Shown here: piece after piece, positions 7,155 through 13,881 of the stretch
Position numbering within the stretch: the stretch's first letter is position 1
How the letters are laid out: every line of letters starts with the position of its first letter
Assembly: GCA_016929795.1 (NCBI GenBank)
Contig: JAFGIA010000053.1
Location: 1 to 17,936 of the forward strand
Length of the DNA: 17,936 nucleotides
From: Anaerolineae bacterium
GTDB lineage: Bacteria > Chloroflexota > Anaerolineae > JAAYZQ01
Reading direction: 5' to 3'
The notes under the pieces: model-generated
Databases searched by the model: none
Told to the model about the DNA's origin: nothing
What the model saw: the letters and a program-made list of their open reading frames with translations, nothing else
Program-made: the position numbers and the translations under genes

Positions 7155-8219
7155 TCACTTCCGAAAGACAAGAGCCACGCGGCCGGTGCGGATTTCATCT
7201 CCATCGGCGATCCGTTGGCGCGTCTTGGGCGCAACCTTTTGCTTGTTCACGAACGTAAAGTTCGTGCTATCCAGGTCTTCGATATAGTACTCGTCGTTCT
7301 CACGGATGATACGCGCATGACGCCGCGAGACGCCGCCCTCTTCACCGCCATGCGGTGTCAAGTCCACCTCAGGATAGATGCCACTCACCGGGTCCTCGCG
7401 GCCGATCAGCAGCTCGTCGCCCGGCGGCAGCGGGATCTCGGCGCCGGAAGCCGACACGACCAGGCGCGTACCTGTTGTGGTAGCCGGTACAGGCGCGGCA
7501 GCCGGCGCGGGCGCCGGGACCGGGGCCGGGGCCGGGGCCGGCACTGCGGGCTGGGGCTGGAGCGTAAAGCCACACGAGCTGCAGAATGCGTCGCCTGGTT
7601 CGATCTCGGCACCACACGCCGGGCAGTTGAGGCCGGGGGCAGGCGGTACCGGGGCCACTGGCTCCGGGGCAGGGGCGGGCACCGCGGCGACAGGCTCCGC
7701 GGCCGGGGCCGGGGCCGCAGGAACCACCGGCTCCTCCGGCAGTGTGACCGCCTCGGCCTCAGCCACCGGCTCGGGCGGAATCGGCCCCTGGGCAAGCGAT
7801 GCACCACAATTGGCGCAGAACGCCTCATTGGGCAGGACTGAAGCGCCACACGCAGGACAGACGTTCTGTGCCGCCGGTGCCGCCGGTGCCGCCGGTGCTT
7901 CTGGTTCAGGCGGCGCAACCGCAGCCGGGGGCTCTGGCGCAGGCGGCGCCTCCGCAGGCGCTGCTTCCACCTCAGGCACCGCCAGTGGTGCAGCAACAGG
8001 CACGGGTGCCTCGAGGGGCGACCCACAATAGTCGCAGAATGCCTCGCCGGGCACATTGCCCGCGCCACACGCCGGGCAGATCACCGTGCCGCCGGCCGGT
8101 TCCGCGGCGGCAGGGGGCGGCGTTGCCGGCGCCTCAGTTTCAGGAAGGCGCGTACCGCACCGATCGCAGAATACTGCTCCCTCACTGGTCTCATTTCCAC
8201 AGTTCGGACAGGTTGCCAT
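7155..8219 (-). CDS. Four-zinc-ribbon FHA-domain protein
   Basis: 354 residues. Four CPxCG...FCxxCG ribbons begin at C4, C48, C121 and C199, joined by long Pro/Ala/Glu linkers. A C-terminal FHA domain covers about 250-354. FHA domains bind phosphothreonine, so this is the likely reader or scaffold for the kinases around it. FHA landmarks: LLIGRE, SRRHARI (298-304) and STNFTFVNKQKV. In the last, the usual SxNGTxVN loop has Phe where Gly is normal, so peptide binding may be altered. No catalytic domain or membrane segment. GGAGG lies 6 nt before the ATG. The leader GAAGGAGGATACGA is nearly the same as that of the vWA gene upstream. The low-complexity linkers are encoded by simple GC-rich repeats. 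Confidence 0.9.
   Translation of the reverse strand: MATCPNCGNETSEGAVFCDRCGTRLPETEAPATPPPAAAEPAGGTVICPACGAGNVPGEAFCDYCGSPLEAPVPVAAPLAVPEVEAAPAEAPPAPEPPAAVAPPEPEAPAAPAAPAAQNVCPACGASVLPNEAFCANCGASLAQGPIPPEPVAEAEAVTLPEEPVVPAAPAPAAEPVAAVPAPAPEPVAPVPPAPGLNCPACGAEIEPGDAFCSSCGFTLQPQPAVPAPAPAPVPAPAPAAAPVPATTTGTRLVVSASGAEIPLPPGDELLIGREDPVSGIYPEVDLTPHGGEEGGVSRRHARIIRENDEYYIEDLDSTNFTFVNKQKVAPKTRQRIADGDEIRTGRVALVFRK
7520..7541. repeat. GC-only 6-bp microsatellite in the linker
   Basis: The hexamer CCGGGG is repeated 3.7 times. On the minus strand it encodes part of the Pro-Ala linker between the fourth zinc ribbon and the FHA domain. Units of 6 bp keep the frame, so length changes would only stretch the linker. 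Confidence 0.7.
7869..7895. repeat. 9-bp tandem repeat, three perfect copies
   Basis: TGCCGCCGG is repeated three times without change. It encodes AAP-type residues in the linker before the third zinc ribbon of the FHA protein. The unit is a multiple of three, so copy number can vary without a frameshift. Confidence 0.75.
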
Positions 8220-8242
8220 TCGTATCCTCCTTCATAAATAAC

Positions 8243-8277
8243 CCCTGGGATCGCCGAGCGCGCCCTGTACCCCAGGG
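8243..8277 (-). other. Possible hairpin in the vWA-FHA intergenic gap
   Basis: CCCTGGG (8243-8249) and CCCAGGG (8271-8277) can pair around a 21-nt loop within the 97-bp gap between the vWA stop and the FHA start, the longest gap in the operon. No U-run follows, so it is not a convincing terminator; it could be an RNA processing or stability element. A 7-bp stem with this loop may well be chance in GC-rich DNA. Confidence 0.25.
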
Positions 8278-8316
8278 ACCTCGGCCCCCCATTTTCATCC
8301 CTCGTGGTGTCAGGCG

Positions 8317-9570
8317 CTAGGGCGTCAGTCGCTGCGTCAGCTTGCGCGTCTCGTAGCGCAGCTTTTTCGTGCCGTGCGACGTCATCTGGCCTGTTTGCTC
8401 CAGGTTCTTTGCTTCCTCCAGCGCCGACTGGGCCAGGTCCTGCTCGCCCATCTCCAGCAAGCGGGTGGCAGCAGCGCGCAGCTTCTGGCTGGCACCGGTG
8501 ATATTACCCAGCTTGGCCTCTTCCAGTGCCCGTGTCTGCAGCTTGAAGGCAGTTACCTTCTCCACGATGTTCATCACTTCCGGATCATACTCTTTGGCCA
8601 TCGCAGCATCCGCAGTCAAGTCGAGCAGAATGTCCGACTTGACCTTCTCACCGGCGAGATTCAGGCCCGGTACATCGTAGCTGATCTCAGCCTGAGCGAT
8701 GCGATAGCTCCCCTCGGGGCGCGGGCCGATCAACAGCTCCACCAGCAAGCTGCGTGGCTGCCCTTTTTCCATCTCGCCCAGCGTCACCTGCACATCACGA
8801 TCTGACAGCGGGCGATAGCCGAGATTCGAGATCATGGGCAGCACCTGCCACACCTGGCGTGGTGTCACACCATTGGCCAGGCGCAGCACCATCTGGGCGT
8901 TCTGCACCACCGTGTCCTGCATCGACTGCACAGCCTTCTCAAACACCGTGATGATCTTGTCTGGCGAATCGATAAAGTCGGACACGCCGCCGCTTGCGTC
9001 GGCGATCTCGTCCAGCAGATCTTCGTTCCAGTCATCACCCAACCCCAGCGCGTGGACGACGATGCCCTTGTCACCTGCCTGGTCGGCCAGCTTTTTGCAC
9101 TGCTTCTCGTCGCCAAACGTCTGGCCATCGGTCAGCAGCAACATGCGACTCACGCGGTCAGCAGTGAGCGCCTTGTCCAGCTCCGTCAGGCCCTGGGCCA
9201 TCCCCCCCGAGATCGCCGTCCCACCGCCATCACGGATGCGGTCAATCTTGTTCTTTAGCTCGTCGGGGTTGTTCACCGGCTGGCTCTCGGCGATGAGATA
9301 CTTGCGGTCACTAAAGGCGACGATCGACAGCATGTCGTCGGCTCCCAGGCGGTCGACGACGAGCTTGGCTGCTGCGCGCAGGTTCTGGATCTTTTTCCCC
9401 TGCATCGATCCGCTCTTGTCCAGAACCAGGCTGAGATTGAGCGGCATCTCAACTTGGGCAAAGCTGCCGCCGGGCACCGCTTCGACGAGCACATAGACGA
9501 GCTGCTGGGTGCTCATGACCGGCAGATGCGCCTTGTTCAGCCGGGTAGTTAGCTTCAGATCATTACTCAT
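8317..9570 (-). CDS. von Willebrand factor A (vWA) domain protein
   Basis: 417 residues, no signal peptide or membrane helix, so probably cytosolic. The vWA domain has a complete MIDAS: D51-K-S53-G-S55 (LVLDKSGSM), T118 in GGGTAISGG and D148 in LLLTDGQTF. It should therefore bind a divalent metal and a partner through it. Then comes a beta-rich region resembling the C-terminal part of YfbK/inter-alpha-inhibitor-like vWA proteins (GVTPRQVWQVLPMISNLGY, LVELLIGPRPEGSYRIAQ). The protein ends in a helical, Lys/Arg/Glu-rich tail (KLRAAATRLLEMGEQDLAQS). It lacks the zinc ribbon found on most neighbours. AAGGAGG sits 5 nt before the ATG. Kinase, PP2C and vWA genes together recall TerY-P-type triads in composition, but I see no TerD-type or TerC-type gene here. 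Confidence 0.93.
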   Translation of the reverse strand: MSNDLKLTTRLNKAHLPVMSTQQLVYVLVEAVPGGSFAQVEMPLNLSLVLDKSGSMQGKKIQNLRAAAKLVVDRLGADDMLSIVAFSDRKYLIAESQPVNNPDELKNKIDRIRDGGGTAISGGMAQGLTELDKALTADRVSRMLLLTDGQTFGDEKQCKKLADQAGDKGIVVHALGLGDDWNEDLLDEIADASGGVSDFIDSPDKIITVFEKAVQSMQDTVVQNAQMVLRLANGVTPRQVWQVLPMISNLGYRPLSDRDVQVTLGEMEKGQPRSLLVELLIGPRPEGSYRIAQAEISYDVPGLNLAGEKVKSDILLDLTADAAMAKEYDPEVMNIVEKVTAFKLQTRALEEAKLGNITGASQKLRAAATRLLEMGEQDLAQSALEEAKNLEQTGQMTSHGTKKLRYETRKLTQRLTP

Positions 9571-9630
9571 TCGTACCTCCTTCGAATCCCAAAGGGCCTA
9601 TTCCTATACGCATCAGACCGCGAAACGGTC

Positions 9631-11364
9631 TCACGCCGCTTCCACCTGCACAATGACGACACTGATATTGTCCTCACCGCCCGCGGCATTGGCCAGCCGC
9701 ACCAAGAGATCGCAGGCCACCTGTGGGTTTGCCTCCTGCATCATGACATCGGCAATCCCCTCAGAGCGTACCATCTCCCACAAGCCATCAGAGCAAACGA
9801 CAATGCGGTCGCCCGGCTCCAGCGGCAGCAGGTCACCGTCCACTTCCACCATCGGTTGGTCGCCGATACAGCGATAGACCACGCTGCGATGGGGGTGGGT
9901 ATAGATCTCGTCAGGAGAAACCTGACCATGAGCAATCATGCTCGCGACCACCGAGTGATCCGTCGTCAACTGCTCCAGGCCCGCATCGCTCCACCGGTAT
10001 GCCCGGCAGTCGCCGACGTGCGCGATGAACAACCGCCTGTCGCGCACGAACACAGTCGTCAGCGTCGTGCCCATGTCGTTGCCGCGCTTTTGCCGTGCCA
10101 AAAAGACGGCATCGTTGGCCGCCAGCATCGCCTTGCGCAGGTGGGCCAGCACATCTTCGTCCAGCTTCAGATCGCCTGCCAGCTCCGGCAGAAAGATGGT
10201 ACGCAGGGTGCGATCGGCAAGAACCTGAAGCGCCAGCTTGCTCGCGATTTCACCACCTTCGTGCCCCCCCATGCCGTCGGCGACGGCAAACAGCCCAAGC
10301 ACCGGGCTGGTGACGGCCTGATACGTGGGCGTCACGTGGATCGCCAGGACGCTATCTTCATCCAGCTCGCGCACCTGCCCCGGATCCGAGCGCTGCCCGA
10401 CGATCAGGCGAATGCCCTTGGGCGTAGGCGGCGCAGCCACCGGCTCCGGCTCTGGCTCGGACCTGCCCAACACCAGGAATGGTCGCCCCTCGTGGGTCAC
10501 GCGCGCCATCACGAGCGTCTCCGGCTGCGCCTCATCCCCGGGCGGACGCACCTCCAGCAGGCGCGTCTCAGAGGCGGCACTGTGCGCCGCCTGCTCCTGC
10601 GCGGCGCCACACTGCGGGCAAAACGCCTCCCCCGCATCGATCTCGGCCCCACACTGCCAGCAGCGCTGCAGGTCGCGCGCCAGGTAAAGGACTTCGTCCT
10701 CGCCGACATCGAGCACTTCGAGCAACAGGTAGCGACCAGCGACCAGCATACCGGGAGAAGCCGGCTCGATCGGTTCCTTCTCCTCGCGCCAAAAGGCGCC
10801 CAGCACATCGTCCTGGTCGAGCTCCACATCCATTTCTGGCTCCGAAGCGGGTTCGACCGCCGTGCCTGCCACCTCTTCGCCCACCATGGAGCCTGGTTCA
10901 GATTCCTCCTCGGCATCCTGGGCCGCGGGTGCAGGGTGGTCGACCTCCAGCGCGATCTCGGCTGCCGTGTCCATCTCCTCTGGCGGCTCGCCCTCGGCCA
11001 GCGGCTCTGCCGTGGCCGGCGGGACAGGCTCTTCGCCTGGCACGCCGCCTTCCCCGCCGCCCTCTGCGCCGCCCTCTTGAACCGTGGCCAGCGGTTGGGC
11101 TACATCGGCCGGCAACTCTTCCCTAGACACGTCGCCTGCCACAGGTCCCGGGCCTGGCTCCTCGCCGTGCGCTTCTTCCTGCAGCTCTTCCGCCAGCTCC
11201 TCCGCCGGCTCGGCCTCCGCCCCTCGCACGCTTGCAGCCGGCATGCTTGCAGCCTGCTCCTGAGGCTTGGCATCCTGCTGCTCCAACTTGCCCAATGGCC
11301 TGCCACAACGCCGGCAGAACCGGGCGTCTTGACGGTTCTTTGCCCCACAGGCGGGACAGATCAT
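9631..11364 (-). CDS. PP2C phosphatase with two zinc ribbons and a kinase-lobe-like insert
   Basis: 577 residues. Residues 1-22 form a zinc ribbon (C3, C6, C17, C20). About 25-200 is an acidic, Ala/Pro/Glu-rich, probably disordered linker. At about 206-233 AGRYLLLEVLDVGEDEVLYL then ARDLQ resembles the first strands of a kinase N-lobe without its glycine loop. A second ribbon interrupts it (C235, C238, C249, C252), and EGRPFLVLG later resembles the kinase hinge strand. The PP2C domain runs from about 320 to 577. Motif 1 reads RELDED (Asn of RxxNED replaced by Asp), followed by ADGMGGHEGGE, MGTTLTTV, VGDCRAYRW, TTDHSV, CSDGLWEM and GGEDNISVV, so catalysis looks intact. AGGAGG lies 5 nt before the ATG. 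It follows the FHA-kinase gene by 23 bp, a kinase-phosphatase pairing typical of bacteria. Confidence 0.92.
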   Translation of the reverse strand: MICPACGAKNRQDARFCRRCGRPLGKLEQQDAKPQEQAASMPAASVRGAEAEPAEELAEELQEEAHGEEPGPGPVAGDVSREELPADVAQPLATVQEGGAEGGGEGGVPGEEPVPPATAEPLAEGEPPEEMDTAAEIALEVDHPAPAAQDAEEESEPGSMVGEEVAGTAVEPASEPEMDVELDQDDVLGAFWREEKEPIEPASPGMLVAGRYLLLEVLDVGEDEVLYLARDLQRCWQCGAEIDAGEAFCPQCGAAQEQAAHSAASETRLLEVRPPGDEAQPETLVMARVTHEGRPFLVLGRSEPEPEPVAAPPTPKGIRLIVGQRSDPGQVRELDEDSVLAIHVTPTYQAVTSPVLGLFAVADGMGGHEGGEIASKLALQVLADRTLRTIFLPELAGDLKLDEDVLAHLRKAMLAANDAVFLARQKRGNDMGTTLTTVFVRDRRLFIAHVGDCRAYRWSDAGLEQLTTDHSVVASMIAHGQVSPDEIYTHPHRSVVYRCIGDQPMVEVDGDLLPLEPGDRIVVCSDGLWEMVRSEGIADVMMQEANPQVACDLLVRLANAAGGEDNISVVIVQVEAA

Positions 11365-11387
11365 CGATGCCTCCTATTTCTCCCTCA

Positions 11388-12869
11388 TTACAGCCGGAAT
11401 TGGACGACGACCAGGCCTACCTTGAAGCGATCCCCATTGCGCAGGCGGTAGGCTCGGTTGGGCAACAGCTCCTGCCCATTGAGGGTGGTGCCGTTGCTGC
11501 TGCCCAGATCAGTGATAAAGTAGCCGCCGCGTCCCCGGGTGATGCGCGCATGGCGGCGTGAGACATAGTCACCTTCATCATAGAAGGTCATGTCAAAATC
11601 GGGAATATAGCTCTCTGCCTCGCTGGCACGCCCAAGCATCATCGGGCTGCGCGTCACAGGCATCTCCCACGCGGCGCGCACCGGCTCGACGACGCGCAAC
11701 AGCGCCCGCCCTACAGGCACGAACGTCTCGCCGCACGCCACGCAAAATCGAGCGCTTTGTTCGTTCACCTGCCCACAAGCTGGACAGCGCTTGGTCAAGG
11801 GTACCTGCGCAGCCTTGACAGGTGCGGGCGCAGCCTTGACAGGTGCGGGCGCAGCCTTGACAGGTGCAGGCGCAGCCTTGACAGGTGCAGGCGCAGCCTG
11901 AGCAGGCGCTTGCACCGCCGGCGACAGCGCGGTGGCAGGCTGGACGGCTGGCGCCTGCGCCGCCGGCCGTGCTGCTGCCGCTGGAGGCGTATGCACGGCG
12001 GCCATCTCGGCGGGAGCAACGTAGGGCCCGGGCAGCGCCGCCACCAGCGCCTCGCGCATCTCCAGGGCCGATTGGAAGCGCTGCTTCCTGTCGCGCGCCA
12101 TCGCCTTTTCGACGATCGCCACGGTCGGCTTGGATACAGCGCCATTATAGTTCACCAGCGGCAGCGGTTCTGAAGGCAAAAACGCGGGCGTCGGGGCCAT
12201 GTTGGCCAGCAAGTGGTACATCGTCGCACCCAGGGCATACACGTCTGAGCGGGCGTCGGTCTGCCCTTTACCCCACTGCTCGGGTGCAGCATAGTTCTCA
12301 GAGCCCATCGCCACCGTGTCGCGCTTTTTGCCCATCTTGTACGTGCGGGCAATGCCAAAGTCGATCAACTTGACGAGCCCGGTGTTGGTGACCATGACGT
12401 TGCTGGGCTTCATATCGCGAAAGATAATCGGCGGCTTGCGGGTGTGGAGGTATTGGAGGGCATCGCACAACTGGATCGCCCACCTGACCACATCTGTCTC
12501 GAGCAGCGGCGCGTTGGTCGACGTCAGCCGCTTTTCGAGTGATTCGCCCCAGATGAACTCCATGACCAGGTACGCGCGGCCGTCGAGCTCGAAAAAGCTC
12601 GCAATCTTGGGAATGTTGGTATGATCCATGGCGCGCAGCAGCTTGGCTTCCTGCTCGAACAGGCCGCGGGCCACTGCTTGCTCGGCCTGGTCCTGGGTCT
12701 GCGGGCGCAGCTCTTTCAGTGCCCACAGCCTGCCACTGCCGGCGGGCAGCTCCTCCACCTGGTACACCCACGCCATGCCGCCGCCGCCTACCAGGCGGAC
12801 GATGCGATAGTTATGTAACGTCGTGCCAATGGCCAGTGGTTGTGTCATTGTCCCCACACTCGAGTTCAT
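11388..12869 (-). CDS. Ser/Thr kinase with zinc ribbon and FHA domain (kinase 4, FRD)
   Basis: 493 residues, first gene of the operon. The kinase domain comes first (about 21-285): glycine loop GGGGMA (28-33), K52 in ALKEL, catalytic loop FRDMKPSN (150-157; Phe replaces the His of HRD), DFG 170-172, activation segment MGSENYAAPEQW. A Pro/Ala linker follows, including four APAPVKA-type repeats. Then come a zinc ribbon (C362, C365 and FCVACG) and a canonical FHA domain (about 405-493: MLGRASEAE, SRRHARI, SSNGTTLNG). The FHA domain could bind its own phosphorylated kinase, a common autoregulatory layout, or recruit substrates. Unlike the other kinases, the ribbon is internal. Starts at 12869 or 12848 are possible: the first lies 6 nt after a TATAAT, the second has GGGG close upstream. 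No membrane segment. Confidence 0.92.
   Translation of the reverse strand: MNSSVGTMTQPLAIGTTLHNYRIVRLVGGGGMAWVYQVEELPAGSGRLWALKELRPQTQDQAEQAVARGLFEQEAKLLRAMDHTNIPKIASFFELDGRAYLVMEFIWGESLEKRLTSTNAPLLETDVVRWAIQLCDALQYLHTRKPPIIFRDMKPSNVMVTNTGLVKLIDFGIARTYKMGKKRDTVAMGSENYAAPEQWGKGQTDARSDVYALGATMYHLLANMAPTPAFLPSEPLPLVNYNGAVSKPTVAIVEKAMARDRKQRFQSALEMREALVAALPGPYVAPAEMAAVHTPPAAAARPAAQAPAVQPATALSPAVQAPAQAAPAPVKAAPAPVKAAPAPVKAAPAPVKAAQVPLTKRCPACGQVNEQSARFCVACGETFVPVGRALLRVVEPVRAAWEMPVTRSPMMLGRASEAESYIPDFDMTFYDEGDYVSRRHARITRGRGGYFITDLGSSNGTTLNGQELLPNRAYRLRNGDRFKVGLVVVQFRL
11807..11890. repeat. 21-bp tandem repeat, four copies
   Basis: Four consecutive 21-bp units (11807, 11828, 11849, 11870) are identical except for one G/A change in the last two. 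A partial fifth copy follows. On the minus strand each unit encodes seven residues of the type PAPVKAA in the kinase 4 linker. The near-identity suggests recent slippage, so the copy number is probably variable between strains. Confidence 0.9.
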
Positions 12870-12875
12870 GCTGAC

Positions 12876-12881
12876 ATTATA
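12876..12881 (-). promoter_or_regulatory. Second candidate -10 box abutting the kinase 4 ATG
   Basis: The minus strand reads TTATAATGTCAGC directly before the ATG at 12869, giving a perfect TATAAT 6 nt upstream of the start codon. Transcription from it would begin at or next to the ATG and give a leaderless mRNA. No good -35 is found at 16-18 nt, so it is weaker than the promoter at 12965-12993. Confidence 0.35.
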
Positions 12882-12925
12882 ACCGCAGCGGCCAACCGTT
12901 GCCTGACGCCCAGGTGGCGCACGCT

Positions 12926-12940
12926 TGACACCTGGTGTCA
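12926..12940. promoter_or_regulatory. 15-bp palindrome, operator-like
   Basis: TGACACC-T-GGTGTCA is a perfect inverted repeat with 7-bp arms. It sits 25 bp downstream of the -10 box of the operon promoter and upstream of the first start codon, where a dimeric repressor could act. No regulator gene is visible in the window. Confidence 0.45.
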
Positions 12941-12964
12941 GCCAACGCAGGATCGCCGCATGGG

Positions 12965-12993
12965 ATTATAACACGCTATTGCGCCAGCGGCAA
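12965..12993 (-). promoter_or_regulatory. Sigma70-type promoter for the phospho-signalling operon
   Basis: The minus strand has TTGCCG (12988-12993), a 17-bp spacer, and TATAAT (12965-12970). The expected start near 12958 leaves a leader of about 90 nt before kinase 4. It lies 9 bp beyond the ppk2 stop, which supports an independent transcription unit. Confidence 0.6.
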
Positions 12994-13002
12994 CCTAACC
13001 AA

Positions 13003-13806
13003 TCAGGGGATCACGATACTCTCTGCCCCCTCCAGCGGCGGCGGATAGCGCATGTCGAGCTTTTCGAGCGCCTCGACAATGATCTGCGTGACGACAAGAT
13101 TGCGGTACCACTTGTGGTTGGCGGGGATGACGTACCACGGCGCCCAGGGTGTGCTGCAGCGGTTGAGTGCCTCTTCGAACGCAGCCATATAATCGCCCCA
13201 CTGCGCCCGCTTTTCCACGTCGCCCATCGAGAACTTCCAGTTCTTGTGTGGATCCTGGAGGCGAGCCTCGAAACGCTCCTTTTGCTCGTCCTTGGAAATG
13301 TGCAGATAGAACTTTAGGATCGTCGTGCCAGTATCGGCCAGCAACTTTTCAAAGTGGTTGATCTGGTCATAGCGCGGGCGCCATACCCCTTCGGGCACCA
13401 GGTTGTCGACGCGCACCACCAGCACCTCCTCATAGTGCGACCGGTTAAAGATGCCGATCTCTCCCCGGCCTGGCACCGCCCGGTGCACGCGCCACAAAAA
13501 GTCGTGCTCGAGCTCCTCTTGGGTTGGTACCTTGAAACTGGTCACCCGGCATCCCTGCGGATTGACGCCGTGAAAGACATGCTCGATCGCCCCATCCTTG
13601 CCGCCCGCATCCATCGCCTGAAAGACGATGAGCAGGGCATGCTTGTTCTGGGCCCACAAAACTTCCTGCAGGTCGTGCAGCCTGTCACGATACTCTTCGA
13701 GATCTTTTTTCGCTTGCTTTTTGGAAGTGTACTTGCCTGTGTAGCCGGGATCGTGCTCGGCGAGGTTCACCCGAGTGCCCGGTGTGATGAGGAAATGCTC
13801 AGTCAT
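13003..13806 (-). CDS. ppk2: PPK2-family polyphosphate kinase / polyphosphate:nucleotide phosphotransferase
   Basis: 267 residues. PPK2 enzymes move phosphate between polyphosphate and nucleotides, usually making ATP or GTP (or ADP from AMP) from polyphosphate in the cytosol. Seen: a Walker A-like loop FQAMDAGGKDGAIEHVF (D66, K70), VNPQGCRVTSFKVPTQEELEHDFLWR, the Walker B-like FNRSHYEEVLVVRV (N121, R122), a lid-type KNWKFSMGDVEKRAQWGDY, and PWYVIPANHKWYRN. Length and order fit the one-domain PPK2 family; I cannot tell the nucleotide preference. I chose the ATG at 13806 because GGAGG lies 7 nt upstream; a GTG at 13824 would overlap that ribosome site. It has its own promoter and is flanked by the operon promoter and by a hairpin, so it seems monocistronic. 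Confidence 0.93.
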   Translation of the reverse strand: MTEHFLITPGTRVNLAEHDPGYTGKYTSKKQAKKDLEEYRDRLHDLQEVLWAQNKHALLIVFQAMDAGGKDGAIEHVFHGVNPQGCRVTSFKVPTQEELEHDFLWRVHRAVPGRGEIGIFNRSHYEEVLVVRVDNLVPEGVWRPRYDQINHFEKLLADTGTTILKFYLHISKDEQKERFEARLQDPHKNWKFSMGDVEKRAQWGDYMAAFEEALNRCSTPWAPWYVIPANHKWYRNLVVTQIIVEALEKLDMRYPPPLEGAESIVIP

Positions 13807-13838
13807 CGTCGTGCCTCCATTCACGATTGGATGGCCCT

Positions 13839-13867
13839 ATTATATGCTGAATGGGGGCGGCTGGCAA
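13839..13867 (-). promoter_or_regulatory. Sigma70-type promoter for ppk2
   Basis: The minus strand has TTGCCA (13862-13867; five of six consensus bases), a 17-bp spacer and TATAAT (13839-13844). Expected start near 13832, about 25 nt before the ATG at 13806. It has the same layout as the operon promoter at 12965-12993. Confidence 0.7.
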
Positions 13868-13881
13868 GTCAGTATAGTGGG

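Noticed and set aside
9615..9631. Hairpin AGACCG-CGAAA-CGGTCT after the larger PP2C gene
   Set aside because: Only six pairs, overlapping the stop codon and without a U-run; too weak to call a terminator inside a tight operon.
9856..11451. 531-residue plus-strand open frame
   Set aside because: It is antisense to the PP2C gene, rich in Arg, His and Gln, and has no recognisable domain. The minus strand carries clear PP2C motifs and a ribosome site.
11807..11890. CRISPR-like short repeats
   Set aside because: The units are contiguous with no spacers and encode an in-frame Pro/Ala/Lys linker.
1048..12869. Type VI secretion post-translational control cluster
   Set aside because: Kinase, PP2C and FHA genes fit, but there is no structural secretion gene (ClpV, VipA/B, Hcp, VgrG) in the window.
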